Shown piece by piece: positions 44,903-53,033 of a stretch of DNA of 64,000 nucleotides (within the stretch, counting starts at the first letter, position 1; each line of letters begins with the position of its first letter). The notes under the pieces were generated by a model. That model was not told where the DNA came from. It ran no database searches and saw only the letters and a list, made by a program, of their open reading frames with translations. This stretch comes from Amycolatopsis sp. EV170708-02-1 (GTDB lineage: Bacteria; Actinomycetota; Actinomycetes; Mycobacteriales; Pseudonocardiaceae): positions 8,866,001 through 8,930,000 of the forward strand of contig NZ_CP092497.1 of NCBI RefSeq assembly GCF_022479115.1. The letters are read 5' to 3'. Position numbers and translations under genes: made by a program.

Positions 44903-46246
44903 ATGGAGTGGATGTCTCAACAGGCCGAGCGGTTCCGTGATCCGCGAAACGCGCTGAGCACCCTGCGCACCCGGCTTCTCATGGCCGGCGTGTTCGTGGG
45001 CGCGATCATCGCGCTTTCGCTGAGTGTGGCGTTTTCGTGGAACGTGGGCCCGGAGGGCGGTGCGGGCGGCGGCGCCCCCAAACTGTCGCCCGCCGCGGCC
45101 GAGGCGTTCCAGTCTCCTCCTGGCACCTGTCTGACCTGGAACAATCCGGACGCCACCGACGCGCGGCGGGTGCCGTGCGCGGAGTCGCACCTGTTCGAGG
45201 TCACCAGCATCGTCGACATCGGCGCGCAGTACCCGCCGGGCGTGCCGAGCCCGAACCTGGAGCAGTGGCAGGAGATCTCCCGCTCGCGTTGCACGATCGA
45301 CGTCAAGCCGTACCTCGGGCGCAACCTCGACCCGTACGGCAAGCTGAGCATGAACCTGCTCCGGCCGACGCCCGCGCAGTGGGCCGACGGCGACCGGCAG
45401 CTGCGGTGCGGGCTGCAATGGGCGGGCCAGGGCGGCAAGCTGCAGCCGACCAAGGGGCCCGCCAAGGAGCAGAACCAGTCCGCGGTGTGGGAGCCGGGCA
45501 CCTGCCTCGCGCTGCTCAACAACAGCTTCGGCGACCCGATCGACTGCGCGCAGGCGCATTCGTACGAGATCTTCGCGACGCTCGACCTCAAGACGAAGTT
45601 CAAGGACGGCTACCCCTCGCAGGAGCAGCAGAACACCTGGCTGGACACCGAATGCTCGACGGCCTCGCAGGAGTACACCGGCAACGCGGATCTCGCGGCG
45701 AAGAAGCTCATCATCAGCTGGGACGTCCGCGAGCAGGAGAGCTGGGACGCCGGGTCGACGCTGGTGAACTGCAAGGTCGCGGCGGTCCTGCCGGATAACA
45801 AGGGGCTGGCTCCGGTCACCGGGAGCGTCAAGGTCGGCACCGGCGAGTCCCCGCCGCCGTCGTCTTCCTCGCCCCGAAGACCGGAGGGTGATCGCGTGCC
45901 CGTCGAGATGACGCAGCAGCGCTTCGAAGAGCTGGTGTCGGAGGCGCTGGACGAACTCCCGCCCGAATTCGCGGACGCCATGGACAACGTCGTGGTGCTC
46001 GTGGAGGAGTTCAACGAGGAGTCGCCCACGATCCTCGGGCTCTATCACGGGGTCGCGCTGACCGAGCGGACCCATGAGTACGGAGGGGTGCTGCCCGACC
46101 GGATCTCGATCTACCGGCGCCCGCTGTTGCAGATGTGCGACACCGAGGAGGACGTCGTCGAGGAGGTGCTGATCACGGTGGTCCACGAGGTCGGCCACCA
46201 TTTCGGCATCGACGACGAGCGCTTGCACGAACTCGGCTGGGGCTGA
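44903..46246 (+). CDS. Septum-formation membrane protein fused in frame to a zincin metallopeptidase (possibly two genes)
   Basis: 447 residues as read. An N-terminal membrane helix (about 27-47) precedes a septum-formation-type extracytoplasmic domain with repeated cysteines (GTCLTWNN, VPCAESHLFEV, GTCLALLNN, DCAQAHSYEI). From about residue 330 the sequence is a complete PF06262 metallopeptidase: MTQQRFEELVSEALDELPP to VVHEVGHHFGIDDERLHELGWG, with the HExGHH zinc site. In M. tuberculosis these are separate genes (Rv3835, Rv3836). A GGAGGG site followed by GTG 45897 and ATG 45909 supports a separate second gene, and one extra base upstream would create TGA right after GGAGGG. Confidence 0.82.
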   Translation: MEWMSQQAERFRDPRNALSTLRTRLLMAGVFVGAIIALSLSVAFSWNVGPEGGAGGGAPKLSPAAAEAFQSPPGTCLTWNNPDATDARRVPCAESHLFEVTSIVDIGAQYPPGVPSPNLEQWQEISRSRCTIDVKPYLGRNLDPYGKLSMNLLRPTPAQWADGDRQLRCGLQWAGQGGKLQPTKGPAKEQNQSAVWEPGTCLALLNNSFGDPIDCAQAHSYEIFATLDLKTKFKDGYPSQEQQNTWLDTECSTASQEYTGNADLAAKKLIISWDVREQESWDAGSTLVNCKVAAVLPDNKGLAPVTGSVKVGTGESPPPSSSSPRRPEGDRVPVEMTQQRFEELVSEALDELPPEFADAMDNVVVLVEEFNEESPTILGLYHGVALTERTHEYGGVLPDRISIYRRPLLQMCDTEEDVVEEVLITVVHEVGHHFGIDDERLHELGWG

Positions 46247-46461
46247 GCCGCCGGGCGAGTGATAGCAAAGGTCCCTCGCTCCCCCGGCGACGGATTCCGC
46301 GTCGGAGGAGGCATGGTCGGTGATTTTTGTGCGTGGAGCACCAAGGGTTCTCCGGATTCTTAACTGGGTGTAACAACCCCGCCACTTTGGGCGACAGCCC
46401 CGCTAAACTTTTCGACACGTTGTCGTCGGCCGGCGCCGGCGAATGCCTGGGGAGGCGGTGC

Positions 46462-47721
46462 ATGGCCGAGTCGACGGTGCGCAGGACGAGCGACCGGCGG
46501 TTGCGCTGGCTGCTCGCGTCCAGCGCGGCGTCGAACCTCGGCGACGGCATCGGCAAGGTCGCGTTCCCGCTGCTCGCGGTCACCCTGACCAGGGATCCGC
46601 TGCTCATCGCCGGTCTTTCGGCGACCCAGTTCCTGCCGTGGCTGCTGTTCGCGCTCCCGGCGGGCGCGCTGCTCGACCGGGTCGACCGGCGGCGGGCGAT
46701 GATCCTCGCGAACAGCGTCCGCGCGGTGGTCGTCGGAGGGACGGCCGCGCTGGTCGCCGTGGGCGGCGTGACGATCTGGATGGTCTACGCCGCCGCTCTG
46801 CTCATCGGGTTCGCGGAGGTGGTCGCCGACAGCGCCGCAAACGTGCTCATCCCGGCGGTCGTCGGCGACGGTTCGCTCGACGGCGCGAACAGCAAGCTCC
46901 AGGCCACCGAAATCGTCGGCCAGACCTTCCTCGGCGGGCCGGTCGGCAGCGCCACCTTCGCGCTCTTCGCGACCTTCCCGTTCTTGCTCAACTCGGTGGG
47001 CTTCGCGATCGCGGCGGTCGTGTTGATCGGCCTCGCCGGCAGCTACCGGCCGCGAGCCGCCGAGCGCGCCACCACCGACCTCCGCACCGAGCTGGCGGAG
47101 GGTTTCCGCTGGCTGAAGCGGAGCCGGCTCGTGCTGCGCCTGGTCATCCTCGCCGGGGCGATCAGCCTGGTCAGCGAACTCGCGCAGGCGCAGCTGGTGC
47201 TGTACGCGATCGAACACCTGCGTCTCAGCGAAGCGGCCTTCGGGCTCTTCGCGTTCGTCGGCGGCATCGGCGGCCTACTGGGCGCGGCCGTCGCCCCGCG
47301 GCTGGTGAAGGCGTCCAGCCGTCGCGCGGTGCTCCTCGGGGGCACCGCCTGCTGCGGAGCGGCGTTCACCGGCATGGGCCTGACGAGTTCGCCGGTGGCG
47401 GGGGCGGCACTGTTCGGCCTGTTCGCGGCGGCCGTCGTCGCGGTGAACATCGTGCTCGGAACGGCACGGCACACCCTCGTCCCCGGCGACCTGCTCGGCC
47501 GGGTGCTGGGTGTGTGGCGCACCGTCGTCTGGGGAGCGATCCCGATCGGCGCCCTGCTCGGCGGCGTCCTCACCCACGCCCTCGGTTCCCCGGCCCGGAC
47601 GTTCCTCACGTCCGGGCTTCTGCTGTTCGGCGTAGCCGGTTTCGCGTTCGTCTCGTCACGGCCCGGCGCCTTCGATGACGAATCGGCCACGGAGGAGCGG
47701 GTTCTCCACCAAGACCGGTGA
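46462..47721 (+). CDS. MFS transporter, 12-helix exporter (EntS/MFS_3-like)
   Basis: 419 residues from ATG 46462, with GGGGAGG at 46449-46455. About 12 helices; motif A-like ALPAGALLDRVDRRRAMILAN follows helix 2. GFAEVVADSAANVLIPAVVGDGSLDGANSKLQATEIVGQTFLGGPVG is characteristic of the EntS-type subgroup that exports siderophores, macrolides or other small molecules. No biosynthesis genes adjoin. The 215-nt upstream gap has no gene. Confidence 0.87.
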   Translation: MAESTVRRTSDRRLRWLLASSAASNLGDGIGKVAFPLLAVTLTRDPLLIAGLSATQFLPWLLFALPAGALLDRVDRRRAMILANSVRAVVVGGTAALVAVGGVTIWMVYAAALLIGFAEVVADSAANVLIPAVVGDGSLDGANSKLQATEIVGQTFLGGPVGSATFALFATFPFLLNSVGFAIAAVVLIGLAGSYRPRAAERATTDLRTELAEGFRWLKRSRLVLRLVILAGAISLVSELAQAQLVLYAIEHLRLSEAAFGLFAFVGGIGGLLGAAVAPRLVKASSRRAVLLGGTACCGAAFTGMGLTSSPVAGAALFGLFAAAVVAVNIVLGTARHTLVPGDLLGRVLGVWRTVVWGAIPIGALLGGVLTHALGSPARTFLTSGLLLFGVAGFAFVSSRPGAFDDESATEERVLHQDR

Positions 47722-47782
47722 AAACCAAGGTCTTTGGTGCTGAAATATCCCATCACCGCCACGGGTGACGGGGAGGTCCGCG

Positions 47783-48220
47783 ATGCAGCAGACACTGGTG
47801 CCGGAGGCCGGCGTGGGGACGACAGAACCTTCCAGACGCCCGCAGGTGCTCACCGCGGTCGCCGGCTTCGTGATCGGCGGCGGCGTGATCGGCATGCTCT
47901 GGGCACTCTCGGGCGTCAACGCGGGGGCGCTCGAAGACGCGCAGGCGGCGTGCTCCGCGCTGGCCAGGGTCGGCACGATCCCCGACACCACCGACTCCGC
48001 ACCCGGCGAGCGGACGGTGGCCGTCCTGGCGCCCGAGGTCCTGCATCGGATGACGGCCGCCCGCGAACTCTCCGCCGCGGCGGCCGCCGCCAACGACACC
48101 TACCGGCCGCTGGCCGAACACATCGACGGCGTCAGCCGGATGGTGTTCAGCCTGCACTTCAACCAGATCTCGGGGCAGCGGCACCTCGCGCAGGCCGAAC
48201 AGCTCTGCACGCAGCTCTAG
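47783..48220 (+). CDS. Small membrane-anchored protein of unknown function
   Basis: 145 residues from ATG 47783, with GGGGAGG at 47769-47775. One N-terminal helix (VLTAVAGFVIGGGVIGMLWAL, about 22-42), then a helical Ala-rich extracytoplasmic part with two cysteines (AACSALARVG and EQLCTQL), which may pair. No family recognised. It follows the MFS gene by 61 nt and may be in its transcript. Confidence 0.7.
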   Translation: MQQTLVPEAGVGTTEPSRRPQVLTAVAGFVIGGGVIGMLWALSGVNAGALEDAQAACSALARVGTIPDTTDSAPGERTVAVLAPEVLHRMTAARELSAAAAAANDTYRPLAEHIDGVSRMVFSLHFNQISGQRHLAQAEQLCTQL

Positions 48221-48233
48221 CCCACCGAACGCC

Positions 48234-48279
48234 CTCGTGAGTGGCAAGGACGGTTAGAACCGTCCTCGCCACTCACGAG
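48234..48279. repeat. 46-nt palindromic repeat, family A copy 3 (terminator-like)
   Basis: The same palindrome as at 1652 and 41538, with one mismatch in the right arm (CCTCGCC for CCTTGCC) and centre AG. Lies between convergent genes. Confidence 0.85.
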
Positions 48280-48289
48280 GGACTCGGCT

Positions 48290-48934
48290 CTAGCCTTTGT
48301 GGACGGTCTTCACGGTCAGCTGGTTGCCGGGGATCTTCCCGGCGCACCCGAGACCCTGCACCGGCACGAAATTCGACGCCGTCTCCTGCGGCAGGTACAC
48401 GCGCAGGCCCCTGGTCTCGGTGGGCTTGCAGACCGCCTCGTCGTAGTTGCGGACGTTCACGAAACCGACGTCGGCGATCGCGCTCTCCCCGTTGGCGAGC
48501 TGCACGGGGCCGCCCTTGGCGCCGTCGCGGTACGCGGCCTCGCCGACCTGGTGACCGTCGGCGCCCGTCACGTAGGAGACGCCGGGGAAGCCCTGGACGG
48601 TGCACGAGTGCCCGCTCGAGTTGGTGATGACGAGCTTCCGGTACACCGTGCCCGCGGCGGCGTCGCTGTCCTTGATGGACAGTTTGACGTCGCCCGCCTT
48701 GCAGAGCCCGTCGTTCTTCGACGCCTGCGCGGGCGGCTGGACGGGCTGCGGAGCCGGCGTCGAAGCCGAAGAAGTCGCGCTGGGCGCCACGGAGGTGTCC
48801 GGAGCCGAGCTCGACGGTGACGCGGACGTGTTCTGCGCGACGGGCGCGCTCCCCGCACCGCACGCGCTGAGCAGCAGGAGCCCGGCGGTACCCGCGACGA
48901 GACCGCCGATGGAGATCCACTTCGAACGAACCAT
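48290..48934 (-). CDS. DUF4232 lipoprotein
   Basis: 214 residues from ATG 48934 (AGGGAGG 9 nt upstream; ATG 48940 is closer and less likely). Lipobox LLSAC (C25), a Ser/Ala/Pro linker to about residue 72, then the DUF4232 domain: LVITNSSGHSCTVQGFPGVSYVTG, GGPVQLANGESAIADVGF, a second cysteine pair and VYLPQETASNFVP. Lipid-anchored, outside the membrane; no biochemical role is established. Confidence 0.87.
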   Translation of the reverse strand: MVRSKWISIGGLVAGTAGLLLLSACGAGSAPVAQNTSASPSSSAPDTSVAPSATSSASTPAPQPVQPPAQASKNDGLCKAGDVKLSIKDSDAAAGTVYRKLVITNSSGHSCTVQGFPGVSYVTGADGHQVGEAAYRDGAKGGPVQLANGESAIADVGFVNVRNYDEAVCKPTETRGLRVYLPQETASNFVPVQGLGCAGKIPGNQLTVKTVHKG

Positions 48935-49111
48935 GGTCATTCGCCTCCCTGTATCCGGGTGACCCACCGTCCAGTAGACGTGTCGTCCGCCGACGAGGTT
49001 GCGCTCGACCGGTTAATTCCCCACAAGGTGTTAATCGATCTTGTGTGCTGTGTTCCCCGGCGGGAGCGGAGGCAAACGGGCTGAAAGGAGCCATACCCAC
49101 ATGAGACGCGG

Positions 49112-49155
49112 TGAAGGGCGCTTTCCCCGCATGACATGCGGCGAAAGCGTCCTTC
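49112..49155 (-). terminator. Family C hairpin beyond the pheA-phosphatase operon
   Basis: GAAGGGCGCTTTC (49112-49124) and GAAAGCGTCCTTC (49143-49155) form 13-nt arms with one mismatch; CGCATGACATGCGG lies in the loop. It is 24 nt beyond the phosphatase stop for leftward transcription. Shares its 13-mer with 34323-34395. Confidence 0.6.
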
Positions 49156-49179
49156 AGCCCCCGTGGAGCCCGGCCCGGG

Positions 49180-49800
49180 TCAGGGTTCGACGGGGTGGTC
49201 CGCCCAGGTGAGACAGGTCCAGCCGTCGGGGGTCCCGACGAGTTCGACGACGCCGGTGTTGGGGATGAGGCCCTGGTTGGCGATCTCGGCGGTCACGTTC
49301 CCGGCGAGCCATTCGCCGCCCAGCCGGATCGCGCCGCCGTGGCTGACCAGCACCACGGTCCCGTCGGGGTCGGCCTGCTCGTGCTTGGCGCGCAGCCGGG
49401 CGACCGCGTCGAGCAGCCGGGCGCGGACCTGCGCGCCGGTCTCGCCGCCGGGGATCGGCGGGTCGAGCTCGCCGAGCGTCCATCGGCGCACGACACTCAT
49501 GTAGGTGGTGACCGAATCCTTGTCCGTCTTGCCTTCGAGGTCGCCCGCGGCGACCTCGTGCACGCCGTCGAGGACCTGGACGTCGAAGCCGAGCTTGGCG
49601 GCCAGCGGCGCCGCGGTCTGCTGGGCGCGGACCGCCTGCGACGCGTAGATCGCGACGATCGGCTCGCCGTCCAGCCGCGTCGCGAGGTCCCGTGCCTGCT
49701 CTCGGCCCAGCTCGGTGAGCGGCGGACCCGGGAGCGCGGTGTCGAGCGCGCCGCGCACGTTGCCCTCGGTCTGGCCGTGGCGGACGAGGAGAAGTTTCAC
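49180..49800 (-). CDS. Histidine phosphatase (phosphoglycerate-mutase-like)
   Basis: 206 residues from GTG 49800. Catalytic phosphohistidine H8 in LLVRHGQTEGN, second histidine in VVLVSHGGAIRLGG, acidic HEVAAGDLEGK region. It overlaps pheA by 4 nt, as gpm2-pheA (Rv3837c-Rv3838c) are neighbours in M. tuberculosis. The fold serves as phosphatase or mutase on many substrates; a non-glycolytic phosphatase is likelier. Confidence 0.88.
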   Translation of the reverse strand: MKLLLVRHGQTEGNVRGALDTALPGPPLTELGREQARDLATRLDGEPIVAIYASQAVRAQQTAAPLAAKLGFDVQVLDGVHEVAAGDLEGKTDKDSVTTYMSVVRRWTLGELDPPIPGGETGAQVRARLLDAVARLRAKHEQADPDGTVVLVSHGGAIRLGGEWLAGNVTAEIANQGLIPNTGVVELVGTPDGWTCLTWADHPVEP

Positions 49801-50705
49801 GCCTGTGCTCCCTTCCGTACCGACTGGACCCAGTCGATCGCGTCGGTGAAATCCTCGTTGGCGGCGCCCGGCTCGATCTCGGTCGTGCCGTTGTCCGCGC
49901 GCGGGTGGGAGCCGAGGAACCGCACGTTGCGGCACCGGCGGCGCAACGCGGCCAGCGCGTCGCCGATCCGGGGCTCGGCCACGTGCCCCTCGAAGTCGAT
50001 GAAGAAGCGGTACTCGCCGAAGTTGTTCCTGGTCGGGCGGGCGTCCAGCTTGGTCAGGTTGATCCCGCGGACCGCCAGTTCGGTGAGCAGCTCCGCCAGG
50101 GCACCGGTCCGGTTCGTGGCGGCGGCGACGATCGACGTGCGGTCTGCCCCGGTCGGCTCCGGCAGCTCGCCGGGAGCACGCACCAGGATGAAGCGGGTCT
50201 TGGCGTCGCGGACGTCGGCGACCTCGGTCGCCCGCACCTCCAGCGGGTAGTGCTCGACCGCGACCGGCGCGGTGACGGCCGCGTCGAACTCGCCATCGGC
50301 CACCGCGACCGCGGCCGCCGCCGTGGACGACGTCGCGACCGGATGCGCCCCGGGAAGGTTCGCCTCGACCCAGTGGCGGACCTGGGCGAGCGCGTGCGGA
50401 TGGCTCGCGACGGTGCGGATCTCGGTGGTCCCCGGCCGGGTCAGCACGCTGAAGTGGACGGGCAGCAGCACCTCCGCCACCGCGACCAGCGGCTCGGCCT
50501 CGCTCAGGCTGTCGAGGGTGGCGGTGACCGCGCCCTCCACCGAGTTCTCGATCGGGACACAGGCCGCGCCGGCCGCGCCCGAGCGCACCGCGGCCAGTGC
50601 CGCCGGGATGGTCTCCGCGGGGATCAGCTCCTCGCCGGAGGCGAGCCGGCGCGCGGCCTGTTCGGTGAAGGTTCCCTGGGGGCCGAAGTAGGCGATCCGT
50701 GACAC
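49797..50705 (-). CDS. pheA: Prephenate dehydratase
   Basis: 302 residues. Periplasmic-binding-like catalytic domain: RIAYFGPQGTFTEQAARRL, PIENSVEGAV, and the TRF motif in DAKTRFILVR (essential threonine). A C-terminal ACT domain follows from TSIVAAATNRTGALAELLTELAVRGINLTKLDARP; the usual ESRP is DARP here. It makes phenylpyruvate from prephenate for phenylalanine synthesis and is normally feedback-inhibited through the ACT domain. No chorismate mutase domain is fused. Confidence 0.95.
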   Translation of the reverse strand: MSRIAYFGPQGTFTEQAARRLASGEELIPAETIPAALAAVRSGAAGAACVPIENSVEGAVTATLDSLSEAEPLVAVAEVLLPVHFSVLTRPGTTEIRTVASHPHALAQVRHWVEANLPGAHPVATSSTAAAAVAVADGEFDAAVTAPVAVEHYPLEVRATEVADVRDAKTRFILVRAPGELPEPTGADRTSIVAAATNRTGALAELLTELAVRGINLTKLDARPTRNNFGEYRFFIDFEGHVAEPRIGDALAALRRRCRNVRFLGSHPRADNGTTEIEPGAANEDFTDAIDWVQSVRKGAQA

Positions 50706-50802
50706 CCCGCCAGATTACGCACGGCGCGGGTGGCGACTTTCACTCGGACAGCCGGTACGCGCACCGGTTACGCCGGGTGGCTTTTTTTGCCATGCTTAGG
50801 GC

Positions 50803-51444
50803 GTGACCGCCGAACCGGGCACGCACACCGGCCACGAGGATGTCGGCTCCTCTTTCTCTCCCGTGCCGGACCATCCCACTCCGGAGCTGGTGCTGTGCGC
50901 CGTCGATGACCTGCTCGCCCAAGCCTGGACGACCGTCGCGGACACCGTGGACGGCCGGGTCTTCGTGCACCGCGGATCCGTGCTCGACGTCGTCGCGCAG
51001 GCCGTCGTCAGCCCCGCGAACTCCTATGGCTGGATGCGGGGCGGTATCGACGCCGTCTATGCCCGCGCGTACCCCGGCGTCGAGCAGAACGTCCGCAGCG
51101 CCGTCCTCGCCTACCACGGCGGCGAGCTGCCGATCGGCGAAGCGGTGATCGTGCCGACCGGCGAGGCGGAGCCCGCCTGGCTGATCAGCGCGCCGACGAT
51201 GCGGGAACCCGGCGAACGCCTCCCGCGCGACACCGTGCACCCGTATCTGGCCGCCCGCGCGGTGTTCCAGCAGTGGCGCGACGGCAGCCTCGACCAGGGC
51301 CGCGTCCGTGATCTCGTGCACACGATCGCGATGCCGGGGCTCGGTACCGGCGTCGGCGGCGTCGCCCCCGCGACCTGCGCCCGGCAGGTGGCCGCGGCCT
51401 GGGACGAGGTCTTCACGCCCGGCCGTCCCCGTAACGGACGGTAG
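50803..51444 (+). CDS. Macro-domain (ADP-ribose-binding) protein
   Basis: 213 residues from GTG 50803. Core: VVSPANSYGWMRGGIDAVYARAYP (the ANS..G...GGID ligand loop) and MPGLGTGVGGV (second phosphate loop). Macro domains bind or hydrolyse ADP-ribose derivatives; some remove ADP-ribose from proteins, nucleic acids or O-acetyl-ADP-ribose. No toxin gene adjoins. It diverges from pheA. Confidence 0.85.
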   Translation: MTAEPGTHTGHEDVGSSFSPVPDHPTPELVLCAVDDLLAQAWTTVADTVDGRVFVHRGSVLDVVAQAVVSPANSYGWMRGGIDAVYARAYPGVEQNVRSAVLAYHGGELPIGEAVIVPTGEAEPAWLISAPTMREPGERLPRDTVHPYLAARAVFQQWRDGSLDQGRVRDLVHTIAMPGLGTGVGGVAPATCARQVAAAWDEVFTPGRPRNGR

Positions 51445-51601
51445 CGCTCCGAAGCGGGCTACATCACATCGCAGCGCGTTCACGAGCCGTAAGCCCTACC
51501 GTTAAAGCGGCTTCATCCGGTTCGAGGCACGTTCACCCGCCGAGAACTCGTCAACACGGTTTTGTACGGCGCCAGCGCAGGCGACGGGCGAGGAGTGTGC
51601 G

Positions 51602-52534
51602 ATGCCGCGGGTCCGTGAGCTCAGTCCCTACGTCGAGCTGCACCGTGAGCAGTGGCGAGAGCTGCGCAGGTCGACTCCCCTGCCGCTGACCGCCGCGGAA
51701 CTGCTGCGGTTGCGCGGTCTCGGTGAACAGGTCGACCTCGCCGAGGTCGCGGAGGTCTACCTCCCGCTCTCCCGGCTGATCAATCTCCAGGTCGCCGCCC
51801 GGCAACGGTTGTACGAAGCCACCACCACCTTCCTCGGCGAAGACAGCCGGGGCACCAAGGTGCCGTACATCATCGGGATCGCCGGAAGCGTCGCCGTCGG
51901 CAAGTCGACCACCGCGCGCATCCTGCGCACGCTGCTCGCGCGCTGGCCGGATCACCCCCGGGTCGACCTGGTCACCACCGACGGGTTCCTCTACCCGCGG
52001 GCGGAGCTCGTCCGGCGCGGCATCATGCACCGCAAGGGTTTCCCGGAAAGCTACGACCGCCGGGCGCTGCTGCGGTTCGTCACCGAGGTGAAGTCCGGGG
52101 CCGAGCGGGTCGCCGCGCCGGTGTACTCGCACCTCGCCTACGACATCCTTCCCGACGAGGAACAGGTCGTTCAGCGGCCCGACATCCTGATCCTCGAAGG
52201 GCTGAACGTCCTCCAGCCCGGCCCGCGGCTCACCGTCTCCGATCTGTTCGACTTCTCGATCTACGTGGACGCGCCGACGAGCGACATCGAACGCTGGTAC
52301 ATCGAGCGGTTCCTCAAGCTGCGGCACACCGCTTTCGCGGACCCCGCGTCGCACTTCCACCACTTCGCCGGCCTTCCGGACGACGAGGCCCGTGCCGAGG
52401 CGCGTCACCTGTGGCGCACGATCAACGAGCCGAACCTGATGGAGAACATCAAGCCGACGCGGCCGCGGGCGACCCTCGTGCTCCGCAAGGACGCCGACCA
52501 CACGATCAACCGGGTCCGGCTGCGCAAGCTCTGA
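51602..52534 (+). CDS. coaA: Type I pantothenate kinase
   Basis: 310 residues. P-loop [44 protein letters not shown] and [24 protein letters not shown] are all hallmarks of bacterial CoaA. It phosphorylates pantothenate in the first step of coenzyme A synthesis and is normally inhibited by CoA. Monocistronic; ATG 51602. Confidence 0.96.
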   Translation: MPRVRELSPYVELHREQWRELRRSTPLPLTAAELLRLRGLGEQVDLAEVAEVYLPLSRLINLQVAARQRLYEATTTFLGEDSRGTKVPYIIGIAGSVAVGKSTTARILRTLLARWPDHPRVDLVTTDGFLYPRAELVRRGIMHRKGFPESYDRRALLRFVTEVKSGAERVAAPVYSHLAYDILPDEEQVVQRPDILILEGLNVLQPGPRLTVSDLFDFSIYVDAPTSDIERWYIERFLKLRHTAFADPASHFHHFAGLPDDEARAEARHLWRTINEPNLMENIKPTRPRATLVLRKDADHTINRVRLRKL

Positions 52535-52851
52535 GCGGGCACACCGCGTGACCGGGCGCCCGCCGATCCTCTACGCACAGCGAGCGTTCAGGACGCCGCC
52601 CGAGATCCTTCGATCACGCGGCCGAATTCCGGCCGTTCCCTCACAAGCAGCAGCCTTCGCACCACCGGCGAGCCCGTGAGGCCCGCCGGTCGCGCACCGC
52701 TGTCACCGGGCGGCTTTCCTCGGCCGATCGGCCGATCCACGCTCAGTACGTGTAACCGGTTGGCCGATACCGGCTACAGCCCCCCACAGCGACCCTTGTG
52801 TCAGGGGAACAAGAGGTCTCGAACAGACCTTGAGCAGGGAGGAGGCTCACG
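52535..52851. other. 317-nt region without a recognised gene
   Basis: It contains two short palindromes (GGCCGATCGGCC at 52722-52733 and AACCGGTT at 52754-52761), which may be regulatory for the small membrane protein gene at 52852. No tRNA or clear hairpin was seen. Confidence 0.4.
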
Positions 52852-53022
52852 ATGTTCTCGATCATCCTGACCTGGGTCGGCTCGATTCTCGGACTCGCAC
52901 TCCTGGTGGCCATGGCCGCCGGCGCCTTCGTCGTCGACTTCGACGACGCCCGCGGGGACCGTCGCCGAAAGAAGCCGCAAGTCACCGAGACCAAGGGCAC
53001 TCCCGCGGCCCCGCTGGGCTGA
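52852..53022 (+). CDS. Small single-pass membrane protein (56 aa)
   Basis: Reads MFSIILTWVGSILGLALLVA then AAGAFVVDFDDARGD and a basic tail. A strong GGGAGGAGG site (52838-52846) precedes ATG 52852. One N-terminal helix followed by an acidic then basic cytosolic tail. It is short, but the ribosome-binding site and codon bias support a real gene. No family recognised. Confidence 0.65.
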   Translation: MFSIILTWVGSILGLALLVAMAAGAFVVDFDDARGDRRRKKPQVTETKGTPAAPLG

Positions 53023-53033
53023 GCCTCCCGCGC

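Noticed and set aside
52535..52851. tRNA or small RNA gene
   Set aside because: No cloverleaf, T-loop GTTCRANNC pattern or terminator was seen; only short palindromes.
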